From the NCBI GenBank assembly GCA_011316305.1, contig SAUG01000075.1:248001-312000 (forward strand): a DNA stretch of 64,000 nucleotides, in the 5' to 3' direction. Positions 23,801 to 36,370 of this stretch are shown in pieces. Source of the DNA: Rusavskia elegans (lineage: Eukaryota > Ascomycota > Lecanoromycetes > Teloschistales > Teloschistaceae). Position numbers and translations under genes: made by a program. The first letter of the stretch is position 1. Each line of letters begins with the position of its first letter. Below the pieces are notes generated by a model. The model was not told the DNA's origin. It was given only the letters and a program-made list of their open reading frames with translations, and did no database searches.

Positions 23801-26177
23801 ATCAACAAGGCGGTTTGGTCCAAGTAGATCCGAATATTTGGTAGCTATCTGGACTACGGCTTGCAGATTCTGGCGGATGTTGATCTTCAACATCTCATTC
23901 AAACAGTCCAGCGACTGCTCCAAAGACATACGTCCAAAGTAGCCGACCAGCCAGTCAAGGTTCAGACGATCTGTTCGGACGATGTTCCGCTTGATGGTGG
24001 CAGGGTCTTCTGAATTTTCAAGTGCCCGCTGGTAAAGTTGAGCATTTTCGCAAAGTTGTGATATTCGGACCTTATCGTAGTATGAGAACATGTCGTTGCC
24101 TAGGATGGCATCTGCAACTTGTGGAGCGTTGACAAGGTTCATCTCTAAGAGGCGCGTTTGGAGATGTCCTTGCTCTGGCTTGTTGTCTTTCAGTGCATCT
24201 AGGAGGAAGGCTGTGGCTTGTTGAATCATGTTCTGTGATTGGAACACATCGACCACACGCTCTATGTCGACCAAGGGTCCGTTCTCATCGTTCGCAAGAG
24301 CAGTCGCAAACTCGGCTCCCTTTTCCGGGTTTACCCGCACGATGTTCTGTAGGAGCTGAGCGAAGTCTGGTTGGTACCCGCTCTGTTTTGCGTATGGGAG
24401 GATCCTCTCGAACTGACCAGTCTCAGCGAAGCCCGCGACGGCTTTATGAGGCACGTTCGCTTGGAGATAGATACCGAGAGCTAGATTTACGTCGTGGGGC
24501 CGCGCGAGATCACCGAGTTCCTCGGAGCATTCCAACTTACCCTCCTTGAGCCACTTCTCAAGTAAATGTTTCCGATTTTGCTGCAAAACAGGACGCACTA
24601 ATTCGATACTTTCGATCCGATTCAGAGTGCCCTTATCAAGCAACATGCCGAAGTACTGCAGGATGACAGACAGCTGACCGGTTTGTTGTTGCGCCCCTTT
24701 GAATCTCTCGATCGTCTGAGGTGTACGGAGAAAGCCACGTGGAGAATTAGCTGCGAGCTTTGCAGCTTCCGTATAATTGCCCTGACCATACAGCTGCTCA
24801 AATTGTTGCTGATACAGGTTATCCGCGCCCGGTAGACCGGCGCGTGAAGCGAGTTTAAGAGCCAGATCACCATTGGCAGGATTTGCAAGTAGGTATGGGA
24901 TGATTGTCTGCTCGTCGATCGTTACTGAGAGCACCTGTCCCTTTCGGTTTACCCCTACGATACCCGCTGAGTCCGAATCCGGTGCGGTGGTGAAGATTGT
25001 CTCGCTCGAAATGCGGTTCATGAAGATGCATCTGGCGGATTCCAGGTCGTAAAGATGAATGAAGCCATACTTAGTGACTAAATAGATCACGTTGTATTTT
25101 TGTGATATTTGCATGGCAACTGGGAAGTCATTGGTCGCCTCGGGTGGGAAGTAAATATCGACGGCTTTCTTGGGGAAGACGGGATTGCTTTGTTGGTGGT
25201 CGATCTCGACAACGTGGAGCTTTGCATTTGCTGCGTTGCGCACGGCAAAAGAGAAGAGTCGAGTGTCGGCTGGGGCTCCTTCGAGGCGGACGGTGCCAAA
25301 GGCCGCAGCGTGAGCTTCGATTGCCTGGCTAATGCCACGGTCACGAGAGTAGAGCTGCATAGCTCCAACGACACGGCCCTGTTGCTGTGAGATGCCGACA
25401 ACGCACATCCATTTATCATCTTCATTCACACGGTAATTGATTATCTGGCAGCCCTGTAGGAAGAATGATCAAAACTATGCAGTCCAATCATGCTTGGAGG
25501 GCTTACTGATAAATTGGTGTTGCGGTCAAATAGTTTCTGCGGCGCAGAGTTGGAGGCTTCGAATATTTTCCAGTGGTAGACCGAAGTGTCGGTAACCATA
25601 CCTAAAGTAGTATTGCTGATCCATTTCCAATAGACCACATCCTCATTCATGGTTGTCGACTGCAATTTGACCTTCTGGCCCAGATCAAAGACCTGAAGCG
25701 TCCGCTGATTTGCTTTGAGTGCGATCGCCTGGCGGTCCCAGTGCATGATGGCACTGTCAGCCTTGATTGGGCGCCGTGTGAGCTCATTATTCTTCTTAAG
25801 GTCGACAATGATGACTTCGGGGTTGGCATCCTCGGTCAACTTCTGGCGTACGCAGACATAGTGATCCGACTCAAGAGTCTGGCATCAATCAGCCATAAGG
25901 AACGACTCCACCTTGGCATGAGATTACATACACATGAATTAAAACCTATCGACGAGGCCTATGGGTACGTTAGCCGACGGGAAATTCCGACTTTGCATCG
26001 TCCGGGATGTTTGTTTAGGTAGCGAAGCGTGGGAGTTGAACATACATCGATGTCGGTCTGAGTGAGCTAGACAGCCAGTATCGTCAACACAAATATCTGT
26101 TGATCGCAAACCAGCCTGAGGAGTGCTAATCTTACTTGCAAGAGCTCCGTGAAGCGTATGGGAAGAGAGCCCGCCAT
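20847..26177 (-). CDS. CHC1: Clathrin heavy chain
   Basis: Triskelion-forming coat protein for endocytic and trans-Golgi vesicles. Exons: 26177-26136, 26066-26046, 25958-25932, 25878-25507, 25453-21230 and 21179-20847, giving 1672 aa, typical of the family. The N-terminus M-A-G-S-L-P-I-R-F-T-E-L-L-Q is followed by a 21-nt microexon (L-T-Q-T-D-I-D), then a 27-nt exon (A-S-S-I-G-F-N-S-C). This restores exactly the family spacing to T-L-E-S-D-H-Y-V-C-V. The beta-propeller (to about residue 360) includes V-G-I-S-Q-Q-Q-G-R-V-V-G-A-M. The long alpha-solenoid of clathrin repeats fills the large exon. The C-terminus has the trimerisation-region motif M-P-F-M-I-N-Y-M and a short Gly/Pro/Gln tail. All splice phases agree, and the two small exons rest on clear GTATGT donors. 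Confidence 0.96.
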
Positions 26178-26806
26178 GACTGTACTTGGCCAGCACTCAT
26201 CCAAGCCTCCTTACGCTGGGCCCTACTATGAGAAGTCGTACGATGCTGTCAAGGCTGACAATGCGACCAGCCTACGATGATATAAGAAGATCGAATGGAA
26301 AAGAGGAAGATGAAGGATGGAGTCAGCTCGAGGATAATGAATGGCCTTGCGAGCTCCTGAGTAATTTGGCCATTCGTAGCACGTACGAGCCGCCGTGCAT
26401 TAGCGTGTTAACTACACGCGGCCGCCGGCGTTAGGGGCCTTAGGGCTGATTCTGTTATCAATGATGTACAATAGTTCGGATGGATCCCAGGTTCTAGAGA
26501 ACCTTTTCGAGGTTTGTCCAACTCATTTGCGCAACGAGATATCGGGTTGTCACTACGAGACATTCTATTTCTTGAGTCTCAGGTACTGACTACTCTGTGC
26601 CTGATCTCCTATCACTTTCAATGAGTTTGCCTTATACGCTTTTACCGTTAACTTCATAGAAGATCGCTAGCCATCATGTCTTGCTTTTGATCTTCAAACA
26701 CATGCGCCTCGACATCGTCCTAGGTAGCCTACAATGCATGCCGAGTCGTGACCCGCGTGATGAACTGGATATCCTGTTCTGTGCAATTCCAAGGATGAGT
26801 GAAGGC
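26178..26806. other. Intergenic: clathrin promoter and eIF2-gamma 3' flank
   Basis: 629 bp, no conserved ORF. Expected to hold the clathrin promoter/5' UTR and the GCD11 3' UTR, both minus strand. I see nothing else. Confidence 0.5.
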
Positions 26807-28455
26807 TCAGTCGATACTAGGTTCCAGGATGTTTCCACTGCTCTTGTCAGCGCCAATAGCCCGTCATTCAGAAGATGCGAGACTCACGCTACAATGTTGG
26901 CCCAGCCAATCAGGCGCCAATGCTTATCAATCTTCCGGCTCAGGGCTATCTTTTCACCAATCTCGGTGCAAGCTGGAATCTTAAGCGTCAGTTTGGCAGC
27001 ATCGGCCTTGACTCCCATAACTGTGGCTCCACTCGATGTGGATCCAATGTTAACGAGGAGCATTTCATTCTTCGCCAATTTTGCCACCTTGGCCTGCTTG
27101 CCATCTGCCGTTTTGACTCCGAGGAGCCGACGTAAAAGGAAGAAATTGACTTCCAAACCCGTGTAAATGGCAGGCAGTTGGCCTTTGAGTCCAAGAACGA
27201 ACCCGACCAGTCGATCTGCACGGCACAAAGTGGGATCCACACGAGTACCCACTCCTATCAGACCTCCGGGTACAGCGAACTTGAGGTCATTGTGCTCGGC
27301 GAAAAGCGACACCACTCGGCTAAAGATGGGACGACACTTTATCTTTTGTTGGTCGTCCTTGGAAACCACACCGGGCCGGATTTCTATCTCGTCGCGGAGT
27401 TTCAGGACACCCGTCAGAATACTTCCCCCGGCCACGCCTCCTTTGAGATCTTCAATCTCTGCACCCGGTTTGTTCACGTCGAACGATCGTATGATCATCA
27501 TATGCGGTGCGGCTGTAAAGTCCCGTATAGGGACAGGGATCTTGGTGACGAGGTATTCACTGACTGCATCAATGTTGTATTTGAGTTGAGCAGATATGGG
27601 TATGATGGGCGAACCGTCCGCAACTGTACCCCGGATGAAGTTGAGAATAGACTGGTAATGTGACTCGGCGCCGTCTTCGCGCATGAGGTCGACCTTATTC
27701 TGCAGGATGATGATATGCTTCAACTTCATGATTTCGATGGCGGCCAAATGTTCGGACGTTTGTGGCTGCGGACAAGTCTCATTACCCGCGATGAGCAAGA
27801 GAGCGGCATCCATCACTGCGGCACCTGATAACATGGTACTCATCAGAATATCGTGACCAGGGCAGTCTACGAACCTTGTGGGTACTTAGCAGGGGAGTTC
27901 AACTCCAAAAGTGCTTTCGACTCACGAGACGTGTCTTAGCAATCTGTACCGACCTTCGCAGCCATCTCTTTCACAGGGTGGATCGACCTCTTTCTCGCTT
28001 TTATAGCTGCGATAGCATCCAGGCCGGGGACATTCTTCGTTGTCGCATTTGTAGACTTTGGCATTAGCATAGCCTAGCTTTATGGTGATGTTTCTCTCTA
28101 GTTCATTCTTGAAACGAACGGTTTGTACACCCGATATCGCCTTCACAACGGTTGACTTCCCATGAGCCACATGCCCGATAGTGCCGATGTTGATTGTAGC
28201 CTGTCTAGCAATGATCTCTGGTGATAGTGGGGTTAACGTGGAGACATCTAGATTTTGTGGATCTGGCTGCTCTGGTAGTTCGGGCCTTGTCACTTCAGGC
28301 AGAGGATCTAGTCTTGAAGTCTTCTTCAGAGCCGATTTTGGTTTTTCTAAGAAATCATCATCTCCTGCTTCGATCTCCTGGCCATCTGGACCGTCAAAGG
28401 GCTGGCCATCGGAAAGCGACTCGTCGTCCGACGGCAGGTCGCCGTTGGTGGCCAT
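26807..28455 (-). CDS. GCD11: Translation initiation factor eIF2 gamma subunit
   Basis: GTPase subunit of eIF2 that binds initiator Met-tRNA. Exons 28455-27926, 27874-26888 and a final 31-nt coding exon 26837-26807 give 515 aa. The G1 loop G-H-V-A-H-G-K-S-T is at residues 94-102. The zinc-ribbon cysteines typical of eIF2 gamma follow ([11 protein letters not shown] and C-E-R-D-G-C). D-C-P-G-H spans the first intron junction region, and N-K-V-D is in exon 2. The last exon (G-N-I-L-E-P-S-I-D) is short but needed: reading on past A-N-I-V-A gives an immediate stop, and the GTGAGT donor there joins in frame. An ATG 22 codons upstream is possible; [12 protein letters not shown] is preferred because it matches the family's acidic N-terminus. 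Confidence 0.95.
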
Positions 28456-28949
28456 TGTGGCCGCTCGGTATGCTATGGCCTGATCAGTCGGTTGGAGGGC
28501 GTATTGTACGGTGTCTGCCAATTGAGTGATCGAATCGCTGAGAGAATTCTTCGGGCGTTCAAGGTCAAGAGTAATGTGATTTCCACAAAGCCAATTCTAG
28601 TATAATGGCGAGAACGGTCAAGTCGAGCACTTTTATGCGACTCAAGTTGAGTCGGTTAAGAAATGACTCAAACACCTTGAAACTCCTGTCGTGAAAATGA
28701 CTCTGGTAGCGCGATTAGCGATCTGATTAGATCCGCGCTTCTCAACCAATTGAATGTTGATCTCGGCTTGCCCGCAGAATTGACCAGAAAAGGGATCAAT
28801 GGATGTTAAAACATCGGAAGGATTCTGAGAATGAATGCTGTAGTAGTAGGTAGACTGACAATGCCCAATGTAGAAATTAGGGGTCAGTGTTATTCCATTG
28901 TAAGGTGGAGTCCAAGGGATCTGATCAAACTGGCGAACACAGGGGTATC
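28456..28949. other. Intergenic: GCD11 promoter, MAK11 3' flank
   Basis: 494 bp between two minus-strand genes. No conserved ORF or RNA gene seen. Confidence 0.5.
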
Positions 28950-30525
28950 TCATGCACTATCTGAATTGCCTTCACTCGTAATTCCGGTACTGCCATTTGT
29001 CTCCACACTATTGTTTGGTGTTGGACTAGCACCATCTTCCTTATCATTCATGTCGGCCAGGACGAAGGCTTTTAGGCAAGTAATCCGATTGCCGGTTTCG
29101 TACCTGCCTAGAAGCTGTCCTATCTTTGGAATTTTCTCGGATGTCGTCCGGTCAATACGTTCCCCATTGAAACTTTTTGATGCATCGGCGACATGGCCAG
29201 AGGGCTGTAGTATCCCCAGATTTGGAAGCGAATCAAGCGCCCAAACACCAATGACCCCGTCACTGCTACCAGTCACAATCAACGGTGCTCGAGCAGTGTT
29301 CTGTTCGCCCTGAACTGTCAGGTACTCGAAATCCTTGATTCTGCTGCCAAAGCTTTCGACTCCGCCGCCAAGCTGCCCAATTGCTGGCCAGACAGGGATT
29401 TGGGAGGCTTGATCAGGGGTGGCTTTGGAGTCCGCCGAGAAGAATATCACACGGCCATCTTCGGTGGAGATTGCCAACGGGTTCGCGTACCTGCTTTCGT
29501 CCACCCCCAGATCGACGTAGTGAATCTGATGGATCTTCGAAGGGGGCGAAGTCTTGATGATTCCTTTGGGGTTCGAATCCTAGCAGGACAAGTTAACGCA
29601 GTCGGCATTGGGGTTTGCAAAGAGTTCTAACAAGACCGAAAACTACTGCGGCTTTTTCAAAGCTGAGTACAAATTCTTCCCCTTGGCTATTCCATTCGAC
29701 TTTGAATCCCTCTCCGCGTCCCCACCGACCTTCACCCACTGCCTGAAGCAGAGTTTTGTCAAAATTGAGGACGCCAGCTTTCTTGCCAGTAACAAGATTC
29801 CACAGGCGCATGCATCTCTCACCTTTGCTGACGCTGACCATGAGCTTCAAACTTGGGTGTATCGCAAAGTCATTTACGCCAGCAGGGGTTCCTCCCAGGG
29901 GAGCAGTATCTCCGCTTGGGCGTCCATGTGCTTTTGGTATGGGTACCTTAATGGATGAGAGGACTGTCCAGTCCCGGGTACGGGCAACGCCGATGGTGCT
30001 GTCATCGGCAGCGGAGAGAAGTTTCGACCGAGTCGGAAACTTGAGAGCATTGACGCTCGCGGCGTGATGTTGAAGAGAGCCTAATTCTCTGTTCCGAGGA
30101 TTCTCCACAATGTTCCGGCCTCCAACGCTGGGCAACGAATGGCATCGCCCCACTTTTTGCGAGATCCTGCTTGCAGATATATGGTAGATATTGATTGTCT
30201 GATCTGAACTTCCGCTAGCCAGAATGACTTTGTCCGACTTTGCGGGAGGGGATAAGGCGAGACACCGAATAGCAGATGCATGAGCATTGAAAAGGAAGGT
30301 ATCGGCGAAATCTACACCGAAATTCGTGCTGGCAGTGCTATCTTGGTGGCCGGGAATGGTAGCTGAGATGCCATGAAGGACTCTTTCATAAGTGCCAGCA
30401 ATGATCTGAAGTGCGACAGGTGCGCGATTCCCCCGTTTGGCTTTCTTGATTGCATGGGAGGTATCGTTGAATAGTATCTTCGACCCGCGAGCATTGTCCT
30501 CCGCCGCCCTCTCCCTCTTCCCCAT
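28950..30525 (-). CDS. MAK11: Mak11/PAK1IP1-like WD40 protein, 60S ribosome biogenesis
   Basis: Two exons, 30525-29632 and 29579-28950, encode 507 aa. The family chaperones the GTPase Rlp24 and acts in nucleolar 60S assembly. WD-type repeats are visible: F-N-A-H-A-S-A-I-R-C-L-A, A-S-G-S-S-D-Q-T-I-N-I-Y, L-Q-H-H-A-A-S-V-N-A-L-K-F, a repeat around S-A-A-D-D-S-T-I, I-H-P-S-L-K-L-M-V-S-V-S, and the C-terminal exon with E-D-G-R-V-I-F-F. The C-terminal tail is low-complexity and acidic. The start at M-G-K-R-E-R is chosen over a Met 87 codons upstream because that extension is not family-like and would enter the divergent promoter. The donor is a weak GTTAGA, but the branch site GTTAAC and phase are good. 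A tRNA-like GGTTCGAATCC in exon 2 is simply coding sequence. Confidence 0.85.
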
Positions 30526-30874
30526 TTCGCGGTGGTTGGTGATTGATGGGTAGTTGAAGGGATTTGGTTTGTGCGAGAAAGGAAAAGATTTATATTGCAC
30601 TTCTGAGAATCTGATTTTAGCCGGGCCCCGCCTAACCTCATCACCACCACCCACTTCCATCAAGGCATCAGGCAGTTGTTGCATCGATCCACAACGCTGG
30701 ATTATCACTCCATCAAGCATAGCTCTGCAGAGGGCACATTTGACTTGGGCCCAATCTATGCCAGATTTCTGTAGTGCGTGGGCCACTCTGTCGACCCAGA
30801 AAGCCGATAAGCTGGAGCCTGGGGATATTGCGACCGTGACTCAGGATCGACTATGAGCGGACTCCGTCTCACAA
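30526..30874. promoter_or_regulatory. Divergent promoter region MAK11 / EAF1
   Basis: The 349 bp between the divergent start codons of MAK11 (minus) and EAF1 (plus) must carry both promoters and 5' UTRs. No specific factor site is claimed. Confidence 0.55.
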
Positions 30875-33800
30875 ATGACACGAGAGGCCACCCTTCTCGC
30901 AAAACATGAGGATTTGAAGTGCGTCCATGTCATGCTACTCCTCCGGACCCGTTCGTTTGCTAACCATGATTGATTACTCGCAGAGGATGCCTTGAGAAAC
31001 GAAATTCCTTGCTGCTTGAGCTCTATCGGTCAACCGCTGTTCTTGCGAAAATCAGAAAGCACTCGAGTCATGTCGCAATTCAGCCAGACGATGACGCTCC
31101 AAGAGAGCAGTCATTCTTGGACGCCAATGATCTTTCCATGTGAGTCCTCCCATCCAGCCTGGCGACAAGTGTACGGAGCCTGATTGTGAGCCAGAGGGCG
31201 TTTCTTCCACCCTTCCACCTTACCCCCCCTGAGTCCAAAGTCTCCGCACAACTACCACTCACAGCAGTCTCGTCATGCATCTTCCGTCGATAGTGCTGCG
31301 AAGACTCTGGCCCCCTCCATCGCCAGCGTCGAACAATCGCAAATTCCTACTCCTCCAACGGTTGATACGAATGTAGTAGTCTCGTCATCAGCTCTGAACC
31401 GATCAGCCTCACCTGTACCATTTGTGACAGATAGGGCGTCGTCGAGTGTAACAGAACATGGAACCTTGAATGCCAGCAAAGACGAAGATGGGACAGTTGC
31501 TGCGAAGACAGCGAAAGGCGCCTATACAACAGAGTCGGCCAATGCTGCCGTACAAGACAAATTTCAGACTGTCAAACCTTTTGACGACTTGCCATTAACT
31601 GCCGATGACGCTGAAAAGCTCCCTGCACCGCTCCTTAAACAGCATGTGGCCGAAAACAACCCGGATGGAGCACGCACCGTCCACCTTCCACCAAGAGAGC
31701 AGCAAGAACAGCGCTTGAAGGACCTCGAATCTCACCAGCCCTTGGGAGGCTCCGGTCCAGCTGATGATCATATATCTGCTGAGACTTTGAAATGGCACCG
31801 TGACCGAAGGCTTTCGCCCCCACGCAGCGACCACCAGGATGATTCAAACGTATACTATCCTACTTTCTCTCCGCGTGATCAAGCTCCCGACCGTGGCGTG
31901 TTGGGGTCACAGATGGAAATTGCTCGCTCAGATACTGCGACGGGTTATTCTCCTTTTACCCCTAGTGAACAGATACGGCTTGAAGAGGCTCGGTCTTCTC
32001 GAGAAGCAATCACCGATACACGATCAGCATCTCTTGCAGCTGAAGCTGTTCCGTCGGATCCCGAGTCTGATCAGGCAAAGGACGATTCTAGCGTCATACC
32101 TCAGGTACCTGGGATGGAATTCAGACCCATGGATTCTTCACGGCGGGAACAACAGCAAGTTGATGCAGCATCCGAGAAATCGGCTCTGCGTAATTACACC
32201 CATCCTGGCGAAGTTGCCAAAAACATTACACTTAGCCAGCGGCCTCCGATGCGAATAGACACCGGTTTATTGCAGTCTGTGGACTCTACCCTGCCAAAAC
32301 TCAAGAAACCTCTAGAGAACGGTACCGGCATCACACATACTCCTCCTGACTCGGCCACTTCAGCAAAGGCGACTCAGACCCCTTCTCAGGCGCAATCCCC
32401 CCCAGAGCGTATGACTACTAGGGTATCTTCCGGGGTTTTGAGGCACAAACCTGTGTCTGAGATTCTTGGCGAGACCAGGAAGCCTGCGAGTCCGCAGGCC
32501 GACCGAGTTGCACATGAGCGGATATCAATTGACGCCAATCGAGACATTATAGGTGTACAAAGTCGGAGAACGTCAATCTCAACGACAACACCTGATTCAG
32601 CAGCATTCCGGCTACGCCTTAACGAGCTTAAGGGAAAAGACAAGAGCAAGCTGTCAACTGTAGTCTTTGCCCGTAAGCAGCCGTCACAGTTGATACGACA
32701 TCCGGATAATCCGAATCTACAAGGATCAGAAGTCCCTGAAGCAAAATTAAAGAACCAAGAGTATTTTCTGCCACTTTTCAGCGCACAATCAGCCACGCCT
32801 CCACAGTCTCAACTCTTAAATCGACTTCTTGGCTCCGCTTCAAAGACGCTGACCACAGCAAATCATTACGTGGACTTTCATGAACAGCAAGATTGCCGTA
32901 TATTGACCAAGATTCAGCACTTGCAAGCATCTAATCGGTGGTCTTTTCGACAACTCGAAAGGTCCGTCGAGCCTGACCGACCCATAGTGCATTGGGATGT
33001 GCTGCTCGGCCAAATGAAATGGCTACGTACGGACTTTCGCGAAGAACGTAAATGGAAGATTGCAGCTGCCGATAGTATGGCGAGGTGTTGCGCACAATGG
33101 GTCGCAGGCTCCAAGCAGGAGCGAGCTGCACTCCAAGTCAAAGTACGATCACCGCCTCCTATTTTGACAGCACCTCCAGATTCGGCCCCTACGCCGGACC
33201 TGATCCACTCCGCCGAAGACGACTCTAGTGATGCCGCCGAGGATGAAGTCTATAATGTTGAGGGCTTCCAGGGAAACGCGCCCGCTGCTATTTTCTCCAT
33301 GACACCGGATATGTTTTACTTTGGCCTAGAAAAAACACCCATCACAGAGAAGCTACTACAGGAATTGCCCTTATACCAGCCTTCGGTAGACGTTCAACAA
33401 GCGGTCCTTCGCCAAAGCCATCTCAAGGCAGACAAAGAATGGAAGGCCTCGTTGCTACCTGTCTCGAAATTTATTGAAGGAAAACTTACAAGTCACGATC
33501 AAGGCCCACCACGAAAAAGAAGTCGATACCATTACGCCGATCTTGACGAAGACAATAGCCTGACTTCTCTGGCCGCCCCAGATTTGCACGACATTGTGCC
33601 TGACATCCGGCCGGCTCAAGATGACGTTGCTCTGTTCAACCCAGACAACAAGCACATTCGAGATCGAATCCACGCAGGCCACGCTTTCAGGCCGCCATCG
33701 GATCATCCCATGCCTTCGCAAAGCTTTTTCGAGTCTCGACAGTCATCTCAATGGACTCAGGGAGAAGATGACGAGCTTCGACGGCTTGTCCGCGAATACG

Positions 33801-35568
33801 CCTACAACTGGTCACTGGTGTCAAGCTGTCTGTCCATGCCATCGGCTTTCTCGGCAGGAACAGAACGACGCACCCCATGGGAATGCTTTGAGCGGTGGAT
33901 TGGTCTGGAAGGCTTACCAGCTGAAATGGCTAAGACTCATTACTTTCGTGCTTATCATGGTAGACTTCAAGCTGCTCAGACGACTCACGAAGCACAGCAA
34001 CAGGCATTACAACAGCAACAAGGTAACAATGCACCGCATTTGCCCCTCAGACGGAGAAGTACGCAGCCTTTCCTGGTGGAGCGGAGAAAGAATACCAAAC
34101 ATGTTCACCTTGTGAATGCAATCAGAAACTTGGCGAGAAAGCGCGAGGCTACTACCAAGAAACAAGAAGAAGGTACAGTTTTCCTCAATGGGCCCCCGCG
34201 TGATTCATCCCTCGTGCATGCATTCGGGATCATCTATTTCATTAGCGCTTTACTCGTACAAGGAGTTGGACTAATGGACATCAGTCGCTGAACTTGCTGC
34301 CATCCGGAAAGCCACACAGTCCGTACAGCCGAGACATGCAATGCACACACCTCAGGAATTCAGTCGACTCCGGTACGAAAATGATTTGAAACGGCAGGAA
34401 CAAGCCAAAGCGTATCGGTTGCAAGTTCTGCAGCAGCAGCAAAAGGTACGGTGATTTCTTTGTCGGCCACAAGCTGCCACTGACGGCAGGATAGGCACAT
34501 GCTGCCCAGAGAGCGGCCATGCAAGTCAATCAACATCCCAACGGGACCAGCCTGACCCAACATGGACGCAGTAACTTGCAAGCTTCGGCAAATGGCATAG
34601 GTCCTACCAACGTGCCCGTCAACGGACAAGTTCAGGCAAATCCAGGTGGTCAGCCAAGAGCAGCTCCCATGCCTCGACCTTCGAACGGCGCCCAAAGCAA
34701 CAACGCTTTCCACAACCAGCCAGGAATCCCCCACGCACCCATGCAACCAACTGCTGTGCCGGGATCGGCACGCCTACCACCACAGACGGGGCCCGAAAAC
34801 TTACGTATCTTCCAGGAGGCCAACCGAGTCCAAGCCGAGCAGCAGAGATTCTTGCTGCAGCAACGGCAGCAGCAGCAGCAGCAGCATCCGCACATGAACG
34901 GCCAAACGTCACCTAATGTCAGCAACTCCAACTTTATGCCATCCAGCGGACCATCCGGTCACGGCGCATTTCAAGGCCGATCGGCAAGCCCCTCGATGAA
35001 CGGACAGGCGACGGCAAACGGCGCCTCTTCCTCACCTCGGATGACGAATCCACCACAGCCGCAAGCCCTTTCGAGCGGCATGATGCCCACGATCAACCAG
35101 ATCATGAGCCAGCTCCAGGCGCGGAACCCCAACGCCACGCAGGAGCAGATTGGCCAAATGGCGACGGACCGATTGAAACAATACACGACGCACAGCCATG
35201 CGCATGCCGCGATGCAGGCTGCAGCCGGGACCGGAGGGAGCAGCAGTACCAACGTCCTGAACGGCGCCGGCATGAGCAACAATGCGATGAACAGCAATCT
35301 CATGGGCAACCTGCCGGCAGGGTCGCATCAGCAGCCAGCAACGGCGATAATGAACGGAAGCCCGGCCGTGAGCACGCAGCAGTACGCTCATATGATTCGC
35401 AATCAGCAACAACATCAGCAGAATCGAAGTAGCGGGACGCCGTTCAGCGGACCAAGGCCTTCAAGTCGAAGTGGCACGCCGCAGATCCACCGGACACCCA
35501 GCGCTCAAGGCGGACATCCGAGCCCCAGCCCTGTTCCATCTCAGGCGCAAGTTGTAGGAGGGCAATGA
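30875..35568 (+). CDS. EAF1: Eaf1/Vid21, NuA4 histone acetyltransferase scaffold subunit
   Basis: Platform subunit of the NuA4 H4/H2A acetyltransferase complex in the nucleus. Exons 30875-30918, 30984-31139, 31234-34172, 34285-34445 and 34495-35568 encode 1457 aa. The N-terminus M-T-R-E-A-T-L-L-A-K-H-E-D-L-K and the Leu-rich L-L-L-E-L-Y-R-S-T-A segment fit the family. A long disordered Ser/Pro/Thr region follows. The HSA domain (about residues 610-700) contains W-D-V-L-L-G-Q-M-K-W-L-R-T-D-F-R-E-E-R-K-W-K. The SANT/Myb-like domain (about 905-970) starts Q-W-T-Q-G-E-D-D-E-L-R-R-L-V. The C-terminus is Gln/Asn/Pro-rich with a CAG-coded poly-Gln run near 34860-34890. The exon 2/3 acceptor (TGAG at 31233) was chosen because it alone keeps phase with the open frame, and it is the least certain junction. 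Confidence 0.9.
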
Positions 35569-36370
35569 GGGCAGGTTTCTATATATCTTCTTTCCGGCCT
35601 TCTCTTCATGTTTTGTACATATTGACGGCGGATGAGTTGTTTGGGACAGACTTTTTGGATGGAGCTCGAGGAAGGGGATTGAGGAGGATTGTACATAGCA
35701 ATGATCAGCCTATAAGACTACGTTATTGGTGAGCGATGGTTTTCATCTGCGCCGGGACATTCATGTAAAGTAATATCGGACTTACCTACTCTCCTGTTGC
35801 CTCTCGAACCAGGAGTGGCACATCATCTACCGGTTGCTGAGTATGAGTTAGTCCTGCCTGGGACACGTTGGTAATTTTTTAATGGAACTCGTGACAGAGG
35901 TAAAGCTGGTCTGATTAATTTGATGGTTCTAGGTACGCAGCAGAGCAATCTAATTGCCATCCGACATAGACACTGCCCACAATCACCGGTCGAGATGGAA
36001 TATATAAATCAGGTTTCATTTCAGCCAGATCATGGAATGGCTTTTGTTCTCATCAAGGCCAGGCTCAATATGTTGAAGATCAATCGCAATAACAGAGACC
36101 ACAAAGCAACCGTCAAACAGATCGCTAGGAATATAGTAGGAATATCTTTCGGCAATCACGTTCATACAGTACTAAAGTGCCAAGAGTGATGAACATAAAA
36201 ACTTCCGACTTTTGCACTAACCCGAGGTGACAGTGACGACTGTGACGGGACGAATAGCTGCCCGAATGTAGTTTAGTCTAGTTTGGAATATGACTGCCGG
36301 ACCACCTCGAGAATCAACTGCAAACCAGAGCCAGACGCAGCCAATGCTTCCATGACACTCCTCAATCAAG
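35569..36370. other. Intergenic: EAF1 3' flank and SPP2 promoter, with dispersed repeat
   Basis: 802 bp. A dispersed repeat copy is at 36031-36150. A 90-codon ORF (35920-36189) overlaps it and is not considered a gene. Confidence 0.5.
36031..36150 (+). repeat. Dispersed repeat, copy B
   Basis: Partner of 20495-20586 (opposite strand), with two conserved blocks at 36031-36055 and 36106-36150 separated by an unrelated-length spacer. It may extend beyond these limits; neighbouring sequence such as CACGTTCAT also has a near match in copy A. Confidence 0.65.

Noticed and set aside
25932..25980. Apparent 1-bp frameshift at the clathrin N-terminus
   Set aside because: The frame break disappears once GCTAAC is read as a branch site, ATAG as the acceptor, and the 21-nt upstream microexon is included.
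29571..29581. GGTTCGAATCC, a perfect tRNA B-box-like word
   Set aside because: No A box, acceptor stem or cloverleaf around it. It encodes part of D-S-N-P-K-G at the start of MAK11 exon 2 on the minus strand.
35920..36189. 90-codon plus-strand ORF after EAF1
   Set aside because: Built on the second copy of the same dispersed repeat; apparent peptide similarity to the ORF near 20.5 kb comes from repeat DNA, not a shared gene.
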